Positions 1 through 7,930 of a DNA stretch of 64,000 nt are shown in pieces. The stretch's first letter is position 1. Each line of letters begins with the position of its first letter. Origin of the DNA: Hydrogenophaga sp. Root209 (GTDB taxonomy: Bacteria; Pseudomonadota; Gammaproteobacteria; Burkholderiales; Burkholderiaceae_C); assembly GCF_001428625.1 (NCBI RefSeq), contig NZ_LMIE01000005.1, forward strand, positions 179,001 to 243,000. Reading direction: 5' to 3'. The translations under genes and the position numbers were made by a program. Under the pieces are notes generated by a model, which worked only from the letters and a program-made list of their open reading frames with translations, made no database searches and was not told where the DNA came from.

Positions 1-408
1 GCCCATCAGCGGATGGCGCTGGCTCTGCACCGCCTGCGTCACCGCGTTGCGCAGTTGTTTCAGATCCACCGGTTTGGTGAGGTAGTCGAACGCGCCCGCC
101 TTGAGCGACTCCACCGCGTTGTCGGCCGAACCAAAGGCGGTGATGACGATGCACTTCTCGGTGCGCTGGGCGTCGGTGAGCTCGCGCAGCAACTCCAGTC
201 CCAGGCCATCGGGCAGGCGCATGTCGGAGATCAGCACGTCAAAGCGCTGCTGGGCCAGCCACTCGCGTGCCTGGGCGAGGTCGGCGGCGGCCACCACCGC
301 ATGGCCCTCGCGCAGCAGGGTGAGCTCGTACAGCGTGCGCAGGTCGGGCTCGTCGTCGACGACGAGCACGGAGGCCGGGATGGACGCGGCGTTGGGGTTG
401 GTGGCCAT
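1..408 (-). CDS. pilR: Sigma-54 response regulator PilR, N-terminal part (runs off window)
   Basis: Only the first 136 codons are in the window; the gene continues beyond base 1. The visible part is a receiver domain: the acidic pair VVDDE near residues 16-20, the phospho-acceptor Asp62 in LISDMRLP, and the conserved Lys in YLTKPVD. It starts at ATG 408, 23 bases after the stop of the PilS kinase, so the two are co-transcribed. In this family PilR is a NtrC-type activator of pilA transcription with AAA+ and Fis-type DNA-binding domains; those parts are not visible here. The assignment to PilR rests on the adjacent PilS, and any NtrC-family regulator would look similar in this stretch. Confidence 0.85.
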   Translation of the reverse strand, partial: MATNPNAASIPASVLVVDDEPDLRTLYELTLLREGHAVVAAADLAQAREWLAQQRFDVLISDMRLPDGLGLELLRELTDAQRTEKCIVITAFGSADNAVESLKAGAFDYLTKPVDLKQLRNAVTQAVQSQRHPLMG

Positions 409-431
409 GGGGTGGCGTGCGTGCTGAATGC

Positions 432-2222
432 TCAGCCCGGGGCCAGTGGGGGGTCGCCCAGGGTCGGGCTGAAGCGGGTGCTGTAGGGCCGCGAATCGTT
501 GGCCGGGTAGGCCAGGCTTTGCTGCACGGGTTGCGGACCGGCGTGGCCGTTGGGCATGGTCACGAAGAACTCGTTGCCTTCCAGTTGGTCCAGCCGCACG
601 CGCTGGTAGGCGATCTGGGCGCCGTAGCGCTCGCAGAGCTCGCGGCAGATGTACAGGCCCAGGCCGCTGGAGCGGCTCTCGGATGAGAAGAAGGGTTCGA
701 ACAAATGGCGCATCACGCTGGCTTCCAGTGGCTGGCCGTCGCTCCAGACCGAAAGCCGGCTGTGCTCGCTGCCATTGGGTTGGGTGACGACACGGATGGA
801 CGAGGGATTGCCCGACGCGTGGCGCAAGGCGTTGTCCAGCAGGTTGACCAGCAGGCGCCGCAGGTGCTCGGGATCGAACTCCACATGGGCCTGGGGCGCA
901 TGCAGGTGCACACCGAGCACCCCCTTGGCCGGATTCTGGCGCAACCAGTCCATCGTGATCTGGCGCACCAGCGGGTCCAACGCCATGCTGGGGGTCGAGC
1001 CGTCGCCGCGCACGGGCTGTGCCCGGGCAACGTTGAGGATGTCGTCCACGATGCGCGAGAGCCGCTGGGCGTTCTGCTCGATCATGTGAATCAACCGCTT
1101 TTGCGAAGCGTCTTTCACCTCTTCATCCAGCAGCGCATTGGCCTGGGTGATGGCCGAGAGCGGGTTGCGGATTTCGTGGGCCACCGCAGCCGACATGCGA
1201 CCCATGGACGCGAGCTTCTCGGTGCGCACACGGGCTTCCACCTCGCGCAGGTCTTCCAGGAACAGCACGCACAGACCGGTGCTGCGTCCGCCGCGCGAGG
1301 TGAGCCGCGTGCGGGCGTGCAGCCGCTGGCTGGGGCGGTCCTCGTTGTCGATGGTGGTCTCCGTTTCGAGTGCCTGTCCCAGCACGAAGGTCTCGCTCAC
1401 CAGGTCGGACAGGTGGCTCCAGCTGGGGCGCGCCGAAAGCAGCAGCTTGGCGGCCTGGGGATAGGCCTCGCCCATCAGCATGATCTGCGCGGCGGGGTTG
1501 GCGTTGCGCACCACACCATGCGGGTCGACCACCAGCACGCCCACGCTCAGGCTCTCGATCACCAGTTCGTTGACCTGCGCCTGCGTGCGCGCGGCGGCCT
1601 GGCTGCTGGAGGCCAGTGCCTCTTCCCGCGCCAGGCGGATGGCCAGCTGGTTGGCCAGCACCGCCACCAGAAAGAATCCGGTGCTGGCCAGGCCGGCTTG
1701 CAGCAAGCGCGCCGTGGCGATGTCGCTGAACAGCGGCGCGCTCAGGATGGCTTCGGTCAGCAGGTACAGCGTGACGCAGGCGGCGGTGGCCATGGCCAGC
1801 AGCAGCGGACCGAGGATGGAGGCCAGCAAGACCGGCAGGGCAAACAGCGGTGTGTAGTTGATGGAGCCGGTCTGGAAGAACTGCAGCAGCGCGAACACCA
1901 CCACATCGACCCCGATGGTCAGCACCCACTGGAGCTGGATCGGCTTGCCTTGCTCCACCGGCCGCCATGCATAGAGCACCACCAGGGTGGCGGTGAGGTG
2001 CACAGCCGCCAGCAGCAGCAGCCAGTCGGGGCCGCCTGTGCCGGTGACCACCATGAAGATCTGCAAGGCCAGCAGCACGATCGCGATGAACACCCGCGCC
2101 CGCATGAAGGCCACCCACAGGCGAACGAAAGCGCGCAGGCGTTGCTCACGCCCCTGGTGGTTGCCGGACTCGAAGGCAACAAACCACGAAGGGGCGAACT
2201 GCGAGCTTTCCTCTCGGGCCAT
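432..2222 (-). CDS. pilS: Sensor histidine kinase PilS
   Basis: A 596-residue membrane kinase. Residues about 40-195 form six hydrophobic segments, followed by a PAS-like region (about 215-320), a dimerisation domain with the H box AHEIRNPL (phospho-acceptor His349), an N box LLDNALRHA, and a C-terminal ATPase part with SSGLGLYICREL. The G1 box is reduced to SDGQPLE instead of the usual DxGxG. It is expected to sit at the inner membrane and phosphorylate PilR to control type IV pilin expression. It lies 48 bases after a small PP0621-family gene and 23 bases before pilR on the same strand, so all four genes from ccsA to pilR look like one unit. Confidence 0.9.
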   Translation of the reverse strand: MAREESSQFAPSWFVAFESGNHQGREQRLRAFVRLWVAFMRARVFIAIVLLALQIFMVVTGTGGPDWLLLLAAVHLTATLVVLYAWRPVEQGKPIQLQWVLTIGVDVVVFALLQFFQTGSINYTPLFALPVLLASILGPLLLAMATAACVTLYLLTEAILSAPLFSDIATARLLQAGLASTGFFLVAVLANQLAIRLAREEALASSSQAAARTQAQVNELVIESLSVGVLVVDPHGVVRNANPAAQIMLMGEAYPQAAKLLLSARPSWSHLSDLVSETFVLGQALETETTIDNEDRPSQRLHARTRLTSRGGRSTGLCVLFLEDLREVEARVRTEKLASMGRMSAAVAHEIRNPLSAITQANALLDEEVKDASQKRLIHMIEQNAQRLSRIVDDILNVARAQPVRGDGSTPSMALDPLVRQITMDWLRQNPAKGVLGVHLHAPQAHVEFDPEHLRRLLVNLLDNALRHASGNPSSIRVVTQPNGSEHSRLSVWSDGQPLEASVMRHLFEPFFSSESRSSGLGLYICRELCERYGAQIAYQRVRLDQLEGNEFFVTMPNGHAGPQPVQQSLAYPANDSRPYSTRFSPTLGDPPLAPG

Positions 2223-2270
2223 CTCAGCTCCGTTGATCAGGCCTGTCGGCCGGGGTCAAGCACGGCGTGC

Positions 2271-2519
2271 TCATGCCGAACCGCCTTCCTTCAGCCGGCG
2301 GTGTTCGGCACTGCAATAGGGGCCCAGGGTTCCCTGCACCGTGTCGCCCTGGGGCAGGTGGGTGCCGCAGTGCTTGCAAGCCACCATCACGACCGGCAGG
2401 CGCGGTCCACCTGGGCGCGCGGGTGGGGGGCGCGAGGCGTCCGAGCGGTCGGTGATGCGGTTGTTGCGCCACACATAGAAGGCCACCATCACCACGACGA
2501 GGACGAGCAGGTATTTCAT
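2271..2519 (-). CDS. PP0621 family small zinc-ribbon membrane protein
   Basis: An 82-residue protein with one N-terminal membrane segment (residues 2-17, MKYLLVLVVVMVAFYVW), an Arg/Pro-rich linker, and a small metal-site-like region with CKHCG and YCSAEH, which gives three cysteines and nearby histidines able to bind zinc. This pattern matches the uncharacterised PP0621 family that is regularly found next to pilS in proteobacteria. It lies 12 bases downstream of the ccsA-like gene and 48 bases upstream of pilS. The function is unknown; the conserved position only suggests a link to the envelope or to the pilus sensor. Confidence 0.85.
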   Translation of the reverse strand: MKYLLVLVVVMVAFYVWRNNRITDRSDASRPPPARPGGPRLPVVMVACKHCGTHLPQGDTVQGTLGPYCSAEHRRLKEGGSA

Positions 2520-2531
2520 GTGGACAGTGGT

Positions 2532-3332
2532 TCAGCTGCGCTGCAGCAGGACTTCGAGCACGAAACGAGAGCCGGCATAACCCAGCAGCAGCAGCCCGGC
2601 GCCCAGGTAGAGCATGCGTGCGGCAAAGCGGCCGCGCCAGCCCAGACGCCACCGTCCCCAGAGCAGCACGGCCATGGTGATCCAGGACAAGACCGAAAAG
2701 ACGGTCTTGTGGTCCCACACCCAGCGGTGGTTGAGCAGCTCGGAGAAATACCAGCCCGCCAGCAGTGTGGCCGTGAGCAGCACGAACCCGGCCGCCACGA
2801 AGCGGAAGGTCAAGCGCTCCAGTGTGAGCAGCGGCATGGCAGTTTCGGCAGAGGCGCCCAGGCGCATGGCCTTCTCGGCGCGCTGCATCAACCAGGCGTG
2901 AGCCACCGCCACAGCGATGAGTCCGTAAGACGCAATGCCCAGCGCCCAGTGCAGAGGCATCCAGTTCGAGCGCAATGCGGGGTAGGGCGTGCCCGGGAAC
3001 ACCAGGGCCAGCAGCACCACAGCGGTGCCCAGGAGGGCGAAGGTCCAGCGCTCGCGCAATTGGGGATACAGACGGCTTTCAATCATGTAGACGGTGAGCA
3101 CCAGCCAGGCGGTGACCGACAACGAGGGGGCGAAGCCGAAACGCGCGGGGTGCTCGAACAGGCCGAGCACCAGCACGCCCAGGTGCAGCAGCCAGGCCAC
3201 GGTGAGCAGCGCGCGACTCTGCATCGCCGACGCATGGGGATGGACCCAGGCCACGACGGCATAGGCCAATGCCGCAAGGCCTGAGAGCACCACCGCGGGC
3301 AGGCTGGTGGCGAGCGATGGCAGCAGGTTCAT
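2532..3332 (-). CDS. ccsA: CcsA/YpjD-type cytochrome c assembly membrane protein
   Basis: A 266-residue integral membrane protein with about eight hydrophobic segments. The C-terminal part carries the WVWDHKTVFSVLSW region typical of the cytochrome c assembly (CcsA/CcmC/HemX) domain, so a role in heme handling for c-type cytochromes is likely. Members of this short subgroup next to ffh are often called YpjD, and their exact role is less certain than that of true CcsA/ResC. I chose ATG 3332 because the protein then begins MNLLPSLA directly before the first membrane segment; upstream codons read through non-coding sequence. It diverges from ffh across a 173-base gap. Confidence 0.8.
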   Translation of the reverse strand: MNLLPSLATSLPAVVLSGLAALAYAVVAWVHPHASAMQSRALLTVAWLLHLGVLVLGLFEHPARFGFAPSLSVTAWLVLTVYMIESRLYPQLRERWTFALLGTAVVLLALVFPGTPYPALRSNWMPLHWALGIASYGLIAVAVAHAWLMQRAEKAMRLGASAETAMPLLTLERLTFRFVAAGFVLLTATLLAGWYFSELLNHRWVWDHKTVFSVLSWITMAVLLWGRWRLGWRGRFAARMLYLGAGLLLLGYAGSRFVLEVLLQRS

Positions 3333-3373
3333 GTGGGCTGGGGCGCGCGCAGCGGGCTGGGGGTGGGCGCGGC

Positions 3374-3379
3374 TAAAAT
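3374..3379 (+). promoter_or_regulatory. Possible -10 element for ffh
   Basis: The hexamer TAAAAT lies in the gap between the divergent ccsA-like gene and ffh, in the context CTAAAATC, about 130 bases before the ffh start. No convincing -35 hexamer stands at the right distance. This is a weak call based on one motif. Confidence 0.3.
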
Positions 3380-3505
3380 CATTGGCGGAGTTTAACGGCC
3401 TTGACCGTTGCCAACCGCCGGTGCCCCGGCCAATGGCCCGACACCCCTCCCAGCCGGCGCGGACCCCGCGGCCGGCGGGTTCTTCTCCCTCCACCCGAGC
3501 GCAGC

Positions 3506-4876
3506 ATGGCATCAGCCCTTTCCGACCGACTCTCACGCATCGTCAAGGAAATGCGCGGCCAGGCCCGCATCACCGAGACCAACGTCACCGACATGCTGCG
3601 CGAGGTGCGCATGGCCCTGCTGGAGGCCGACGTGGCCCTGCCCGTGGTGCGCGACTTCATCGCCCGGGTGAAAGAGAAGGCGCTGGGTCAGGAGGTGGTG
3701 GGTTCGCTCACGCCCGGGCAGGCCCTGGTGGGCATCGTCAACCGCGAGCTCGCGCTCACCATGGGCGATGGCGTGGCCGACATCAACCTCGCGGCGCAAC
3801 CGCCCGCCGTCATTCTCATGGCCGGCCTGCAGGGCGCCGGCAAGACCACCACCACCGCCAAGCTAGCCAAGCACCTGATCGAGAAGCGCAAGAAGAAGGT
3901 GCTCACTGTTTCGGGCGACGTGTACCGCCCTGCTGCCATCGAACAGCTCAAGACCGTGACGGCGCAGGCCGGCGCCGAGTGGTTCCCCAGCACACCCGAC
4001 CAGAAGCCGGTGGACATTGCGCGTGCCGCCATCGACTACGCGCGCAAACACTACTTTGATGTGCTGCTGGTCGACACCGCCGGCCGGCTCGCGATCGACG
4101 AAGCGCTGATGCGCGAGATCCAGGAACTGCACGCCGTGCTCAAGCCGGTGGAAACACTGTTCGTGGTCGATGCCATGCAGGGCCAGGACGCGATCAACAC
4201 CGCCAAGGCCTTCAAGGACGCGCTGCCGCTCACCGGCATCATCCTCACCAAGCTCGACGGCGACTCACGCGGTGGCGCGGCGCTGTCGGTGCGCGCGATC
4301 ACGGGCGCGCCCATCAAGTTCGCTGGCGTGTCGGAAAAGATCGACGGCCTGGAGGTGTTCGACGCCGAGCGCCATGCCGGGCGCATCCTGGGCATGGGCG
4401 ACATCCTTGCGCTGGTCGAGCAGGTCACGGCCGGGGTCGACATGGCGGCGGCGCAAAAGCTCGCGGCCAAGGTCAAGAGCGGCGAGGGTTTCGACCTCAA
4501 TGATTTTCTGGACCAGATCCGTCAGATGAAACAGATGGGCGGCCTCTCCAGCCTGATGGACAAGCTGCCCAGCGGCATGGCGGCCAAGGCCAGCGAAGCC
4601 GACCTGGGCCGCGCCGAAAAAGACATCAAGCGCAAGGAAGGCATCATCTGCAGCATGACGCTCAAGGAGCGCCGCAAGCCCGAGATCATCAAGGCCACGC
4701 GCAAGCGCCGCATCGCTGCAGGGGCCGGCGTGCAGGTGCAGGAAGTCAACCGCCTGCTCAAGGAGTTCGAGCAGATGCAGGGCATGATGAAAAAAATGAA
4801 GGGCGGCGGGATGATGAAGATGATGAAGCGCATGGGGGGCATGAAGGGCATGCCCAAGCTGCCCGGCATGGGCTGA
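3506..4876 (+). CDS. ffh: Signal recognition particle protein Ffh
   Basis: A 456-residue SRP54-type GTPase that binds signal sequences and 4.5S RNA and delivers nascent membrane proteins to FtsY. The order is the usual one: N-domain four-helix bundle (about 1-85), G domain with the P-loop GLQGAGKTTTTAKLA near residue 105, DTAGR, and TKLDGD, then a methionine-rich M domain ending in a MMKKMKGGGMMK-type tail. I set the start at ATG 3506 (MASALSDRL), which matches the family N-terminus; the frame is open upstream but that sequence is not conserved-looking. It stands alone between divergent and convergent neighbours, as often seen for ffh in Burkholderiales. Confidence 0.98.
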   Translation: MASALSDRLSRIVKEMRGQARITETNVTDMLREVRMALLEADVALPVVRDFIARVKEKALGQEVVGSLTPGQALVGIVNRELALTMGDGVADINLAAQPPAVILMAGLQGAGKTTTTAKLAKHLIEKRKKKVLTVSGDVYRPAAIEQLKTVTAQAGAEWFPSTPDQKPVDIARAAIDYARKHYFDVLLVDTAGRLAIDEALMREIQELHAVLKPVETLFVVDAMQGQDAINTAKAFKDALPLTGIILTKLDGDSRGGAALSVRAITGAPIKFAGVSEKIDGLEVFDAERHAGRILGMGDILALVEQVTAGVDMAAAQKLAAKVKSGEGFDLNDFLDQIRQMKQMGGLSSLMDKLPSGMAAKASEADLGRAEKDIKRKEGIICSMTLKERRKPEIIKATRKRRIAAGAGVQVQEVNRLLKEFEQMQGMMKKMKGGGMMKMMKRMGGMKGMPKLPGMG

Positions 4877-4877
4877 A

Positions 4878-4893
4878 GGCGCGCGCTCGCGCC
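4878..4893. terminator. Short GC hairpin between convergent ffh and amidohydrolase genes
   Basis: Perfect six-base arms (GGCGCG and CGCGCC) around a four-base loop lie directly after the ffh stop codon and 12 bases before the stop of the opposing amidohydrolase gene. There is no T-run, so it would be at best a weak or Rho-assisted bidirectional terminator. Confidence 0.35.
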
Positions 4894-4904
4894 GCGGTCC
4901 CGAC

Positions 4905-5798
4905 TCAGGGACCAAACGGCCCGTACAGCGCGCGCGGGTTGTCGACCAGGATGCGCTGCCGCACGGCGGCATCGGGCACCCATCGCGCCAGCAGGTCGAA
5001 CAGGTCGCCGTCGTTGGGCATGCCACGACCGTTCATGTTCACATGCGGCCAGTCGGTGCCCCAGACCAATCGGTGTGGCGCCGCCCTGACCAGTGCCTGC
5101 GCCAACGGAGTGACCTCCTCGTATGGAAATTCACCTGTGGTGCAGCGCATCGGCCCCGAGAGCTTGGCCCAGAAGCGCCCGGTGTCCAGCAACTCCAGCA
5201 GGCGCAGGAAGGCCGGTTGCGTCTCCCCGCCCGACGCAGGCAACGCGGCGAAGTGGTCCAGCACGATGGCGCTGTTGGGCAAGGCCAGCAGCGCGTCCGC
5301 AAACGTCAGCAGGTCATCGCCGAATGGGTAGAACTGCACGTGCCAGCCCAGGTCGGCCACCAGGGACGCCATGCGTGGGTCCAGCCGGGGCAGCGCCCCC
5401 CGGTGGCCCGGGCTCACGAAGCGCGCGCCCCGCACACCCAGTGCGTCCAGCCGTCGCAGTTCGGCGCGCGTCACATCGGCAGGCAACAGGGCCACTCCCT
5501 TGAAGCGACCCGGATGCCGTTCGAGCACGTGGCTCAGATGAGTGGTGTTCGTGCCATAGCCACCACCGCTCACCACCACCGCACCGGCCAGACCCAGGGT
5601 GTCCTGCAGATGCATGTGCATCTCCGGCAGAGCGTCCTCGGACACGTACCTGCTGTCGGGGTGGAACGGGTACTGAGCGGCAGGACCGAAGAGGTGGATG
5701 TGGCAGTCGATGGCCCCTGGCGGGCAGGCCGTGTCCGGCTTGCGTGGGTGGTGGTCCGGGGGCTGCGTCAGCGGCGGTGAAGATGGGGACAACGACAT
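4905..5798 (-). CDS. TIM-barrel amidohydrolase, 2-pyrone-4,6-dicarboxylate lactonase-like
   Basis: A 297-residue amidohydrolase-2 family protein. The metal-binding motif DCHIHLFG lies at about residue 33 and the C-terminal active-site signature LVWGTDWPHVN near residue 250; both resemble LigI-type lactonases that open 2-pyrone-4,6-dicarboxylate. The true substrate is unknown. The start ATG 5798 overlaps the stop of the upstream Bug protein by one base (TGATG), so translation is probably coupled: the binding protein and this enzyme should act on the same imported compound or its product. A longer reading of the frame upstream would overlap the Bug gene deeply and is not supported. Confidence 0.85.
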   Translation of the reverse strand: MSLSPSSPPLTQPPDHHPRKPDTACPPGAIDCHIHLFGPAAQYPFHPDSRYVSEDALPEMHMHLQDTLGLAGAVVVSGGGYGTNTTHLSHVLERHPGRFKGVALLPADVTRAELRRLDALGVRGARFVSPGHRGALPRLDPRMASLVADLGWHVQFYPFGDDLLTFADALLALPNSAIVLDHFAALPASGGETQPAFLRLLELLDTGRFWAKLSGPMRCTTGEFPYEEVTPLAQALVRAAPHRLVWGTDWPHVNMNGRGMPNDGDLFDLLARWVPDAAVRQRILVDNPRALYGPFGP

Positions 5799-6784
5799 CA
5801 ATCCGCCTTGATGTTCGACTTGCGCACGACATCCGCCCATTGGCCAATTTCGGTGTGGATCAGCTTTGCGAAGGACGCCGGATCGCTGGCCACCGTGTTC
5901 ACCCCATCTGTCTTGAGTTTGCCCTGGAAAGCCGCCGTGCGCGCGAACGCGGTGATGGCTTTGTGCAGACTGGCGATGCGCGCTGCGTCCGTGCCGGCGG
6001 GAGCGAGGATGCCCATCCACAGGATGCCCTGGTAGCCCGGAATGCCCGATTCCGCCACTGTCGGTACATCGGGCATCAGCGCAGAGCGCTGCAGGCTGGC
6101 AATGGCGAGTGGCTTGAGCCGGCCGGACTTGATGTGCTGGGTGGCGGTGGCGATGGTGTCCATCTTCACCGCCACCACGCCGCCCAGCAGGTCGTTCATG
6201 GCCGGCGCAGCACCGCGGTACGGCACGTGTGTGACGCGCGTGCCCAGGCGCTGCAGCAGCAACTCCATGGTGATGTGCGGCAGGGTGCCATTGCCGGCCG
6301 AGGCGTAGTTCAGCTTGTCCGGGTTGACCTTGGCGTAGGCCACGAACTCGGCGAAGTTGTTGAACGGCTGCGAGCTGTTGGCCACCAGCAGTTCAGGAAT
6401 CTCCGCCACCAGCGACACCGGTGCCAGGTCCTTCTCGGTGTCGAACGGCAGGTTGGGTACCAACGAAGGGTTGATGGTGTGGTTGGGTGTCGCAAACAGC
6501 AGCGTGTAGCCATCGGCCGGGGCCTTGGCGACGCGCGCCGTGGCGATGGTGCCGCCAGCGCCCGGCAGGTTCTCCACCACCACCGGTGTTGCGAGCTGCT
6601 GGCCGAGTTGCGTGGCGACCAGACGGGCCACGAAGTCGACGGTCCCGCCGGCGGGGAACGGCACGACCAGCCGGATCGGTTGATCGGGGTAGGCGGCGCG
6701 TGCGGGCGATGACATGCTCAATGCCATGGTGCCGATCACGACCATAATCGTGATCCAGCGTGAGCGCGATGAAGAGAAGGACAT
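5798..6784 (-). CDS. Tripartite tricarboxylate transporter substrate-binding protein (Bug/TctC family)
   Basis: A 328-residue periplasmic binding protein. It has a Sec signal (residues 1-37, ending ARAAYPDQPI) and the Bug signature LVVPFPAGGTVDFVARL just after it, which binds the carboxylate group of the ligand. ATG 6784 is preceded by GGAGAC at a good distance. No TctA/TctB membrane genes are present in this window, so it is an orphan Bug protein, as is common in Comamonadaceae. It is coupled to the downstream amidohydrolase and diverges from a LysR gene, with a 19-bp palindrome in the promoter region. Ligand unknown; a carboxylate or lactone precursor is likely. Confidence 0.92.
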   Translation of the reverse strand: MSFSSSRSRWITIMVVIGTMALSMSSPARAAYPDQPIRLVVPFPAGGTVDFVARLVATQLGQQLATPVVVENLPGAGGTIATARVAKAPADGYTLLFATPNHTINPSLVPNLPFDTEKDLAPVSLVAEIPELLVANSSQPFNNFAEFVAYAKVNPDKLNYASAGNGTLPHITMELLLQRLGTRVTHVPYRGAAPAMNDLLGGVVAVKMDTIATATQHIKSGRLKPLAIASLQRSALMPDVPTVAESGIPGYQGILWMGILAPAGTDAARIASLHKAITAFARTAAFQGKLKTDGVNTVASDPASFAKLIHTEIGQWADVVRKSNIKAD

Positions 6785-6849
6785 GTGTGGGTCTCCGGCA
6801 TGGGTTGGGGGGCGGCGCAAGGCGCGCAGTACACCACCGGCCTCCTTCA

Positions 6850-6868
6850 CAAACAAATGATTTGTTTG
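6850..6868. promoter_or_regulatory. 19-bp perfect palindrome, probable LysR operator
   Basis: CAAACAAATGATTTGTTTG is a perfect palindrome (nine-base arms around a central G) in the gap between the divergent Bug and LysR genes, 42 bases before the LysR start and 66 bases before the Bug start. A related sequence (14 of 18 positions) lies before the second Bug gene at 7867-7884. Position and repetition suggest the binding site of the adjacent LysR protein; binding itself is inferred. Confidence 0.65.
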
Positions 6869-6909
6869 CATCCGCCGATGAACCCGTTTCATGAGGGCCT
6901 GTTCTTCCC

Positions 6910-7815
6910 ATGCCGATTGATTTCCTGGGCATCCAGGCCTTCCTCGCCATCGTCGAGTGCGGCAGCTTCCAGCTCGCGGCGGCCCAGCTCAACCTGTCGC
7001 AAACCGCCGTCAGCCACCGCATGCGCAAGCTGGAGGAGACCCTCGGGGTGCGCCTGATCGCACGCACCACACGGGAGGTTTCGCTCACCGATGCGGGTCG
7101 CGCCTTGCTGCCGCGCGCGCGCAACGCGGTGCAGGAGCTCGGTGCCTCCTGCGAAACCGTTCGCAAGCATGGCCAGAACGCCAACAACTGGCTGGTGCTG
7201 GCCTGCCTGCCCACCCTGGCATCGGGCGTGTTCATCGATGTGCTGCGCGAGTGCCGCGAGCGCTGGCCCGACACGCCGGTGCGGGTGTTCGACAGCAGCA
7301 TCCACGAGATCCTCGAGCTGGTGGACTCGCGCACCGCCGCTTTCGGCATCAGCGTGATGCGACCCCAGGCCACGCACGCCGAGCTCGACGTGCGGCGCAT
7401 CGGCGATGAGCCTTTCGTGTTGCTGTGCCCCGAGGGGCACGCGCTGGCCGGGCGCGCGAAAGTCCCGTGGGAAGACCTGCGCGGCGAAGCGCTGATCCGC
7501 ATCAGCATGACATCGGGCAACAGCATCACGATCGACGAGTCGCTGGGCGTGCTGCGCGAGCAACTGCGCTGGCGCCTGGAAGCGCAGCACACCGCGATGG
7601 CGGTCGAGATGGTGCGCGGCGGGTTGGGCCTGACCGTCGTTCCCTTGCTGGTGGCTGCGCCGGGGCCAGGTGTGGTCGTGGTGCCGCTGGAGGCACCGGT
7701 GATCGCGCGCACGCTGGCCGTGCTCACACGGCGCGATGCGGTGCCGAGCGAGCAGGAGGTGTTCGTCAGGGAGCGGGCCGTGGCCCTGATTCAGAGCCGC
7801 ATCGCCGCTGTCTGA
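6910..7815 (+). CDS. LysR-family transcriptional regulator
   Basis: A 301-residue regulator with the standard LysR layout: N-terminal winged helix-turn-helix (residues about 5-63, with FLAIVECGSFQLAAAQLNLS and the SHRMRKLEETLGVRL recognition region), a linker helix, and a periplasmic-binding-like effector domain (about 90-295). It is transcribed away from a Bug/amidohydrolase pair and lies directly upstream of a second Bug/amidohydrolase pair on its own strand. It most likely controls both units and its own gene in response to the compound they handle. The effector is unknown. Confidence 0.93.
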   Translation: MPIDFLGIQAFLAIVECGSFQLAAAQLNLSQTAVSHRMRKLEETLGVRLIARTTREVSLTDAGRALLPRARNAVQELGASCETVRKHGQNANNWLVLACLPTLASGVFIDVLRECRERWPDTPVRVFDSSIHEILELVDSRTAAFGISVMRPQATHAELDVRRIGDEPFVLLCPEGHALAGRAKVPWEDLRGEALIRISMTSGNSITIDESLGVLREQLRWRLEAQHTAMAVEMVRGGLGLTVVPLLVAAPGPGVVVVPLEAPVIARTLAVLTRRDAVPSEQEVFVRERAVALIQSRIAAV

Positions 7816-7866
7816 TCCGCCGGCGGGGGGCACGGCGCCAGATGAATCTGGCGCATGGATCGGCAA

Positions 7867-7884
7867 GAACAATTCATTTGTTTC
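7867..7884. promoter_or_regulatory. Second copy of the putative LysR operator
   Basis: GAACAATTCATTTGTTTC is an imperfect palindrome 46 bases upstream of the second Bug gene. It matches the perfect palindrome at 6850-6868 at 14 of 18 positions, sharing the half-site ATTTGTTT completely. The presence of the motif before both Bug genes supports common control by the LysR protein encoded between them. Confidence 0.55.
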
Positions 7885-7930
7885 GGCCACCGGTGCCACC
7901 TAGACTTTCTCCGACACAAGGAGACAAGCC

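Noticed and set aside
705-3284. A plus-strand open frame of about 859 codons opposite pilS and the ccsA-like gene
   Set aside because: Its translation is Gln/His/Gly/Arg-rich without domains and it is the antisense of well-supported genes; GC-rich codon bias keeps such frames open.
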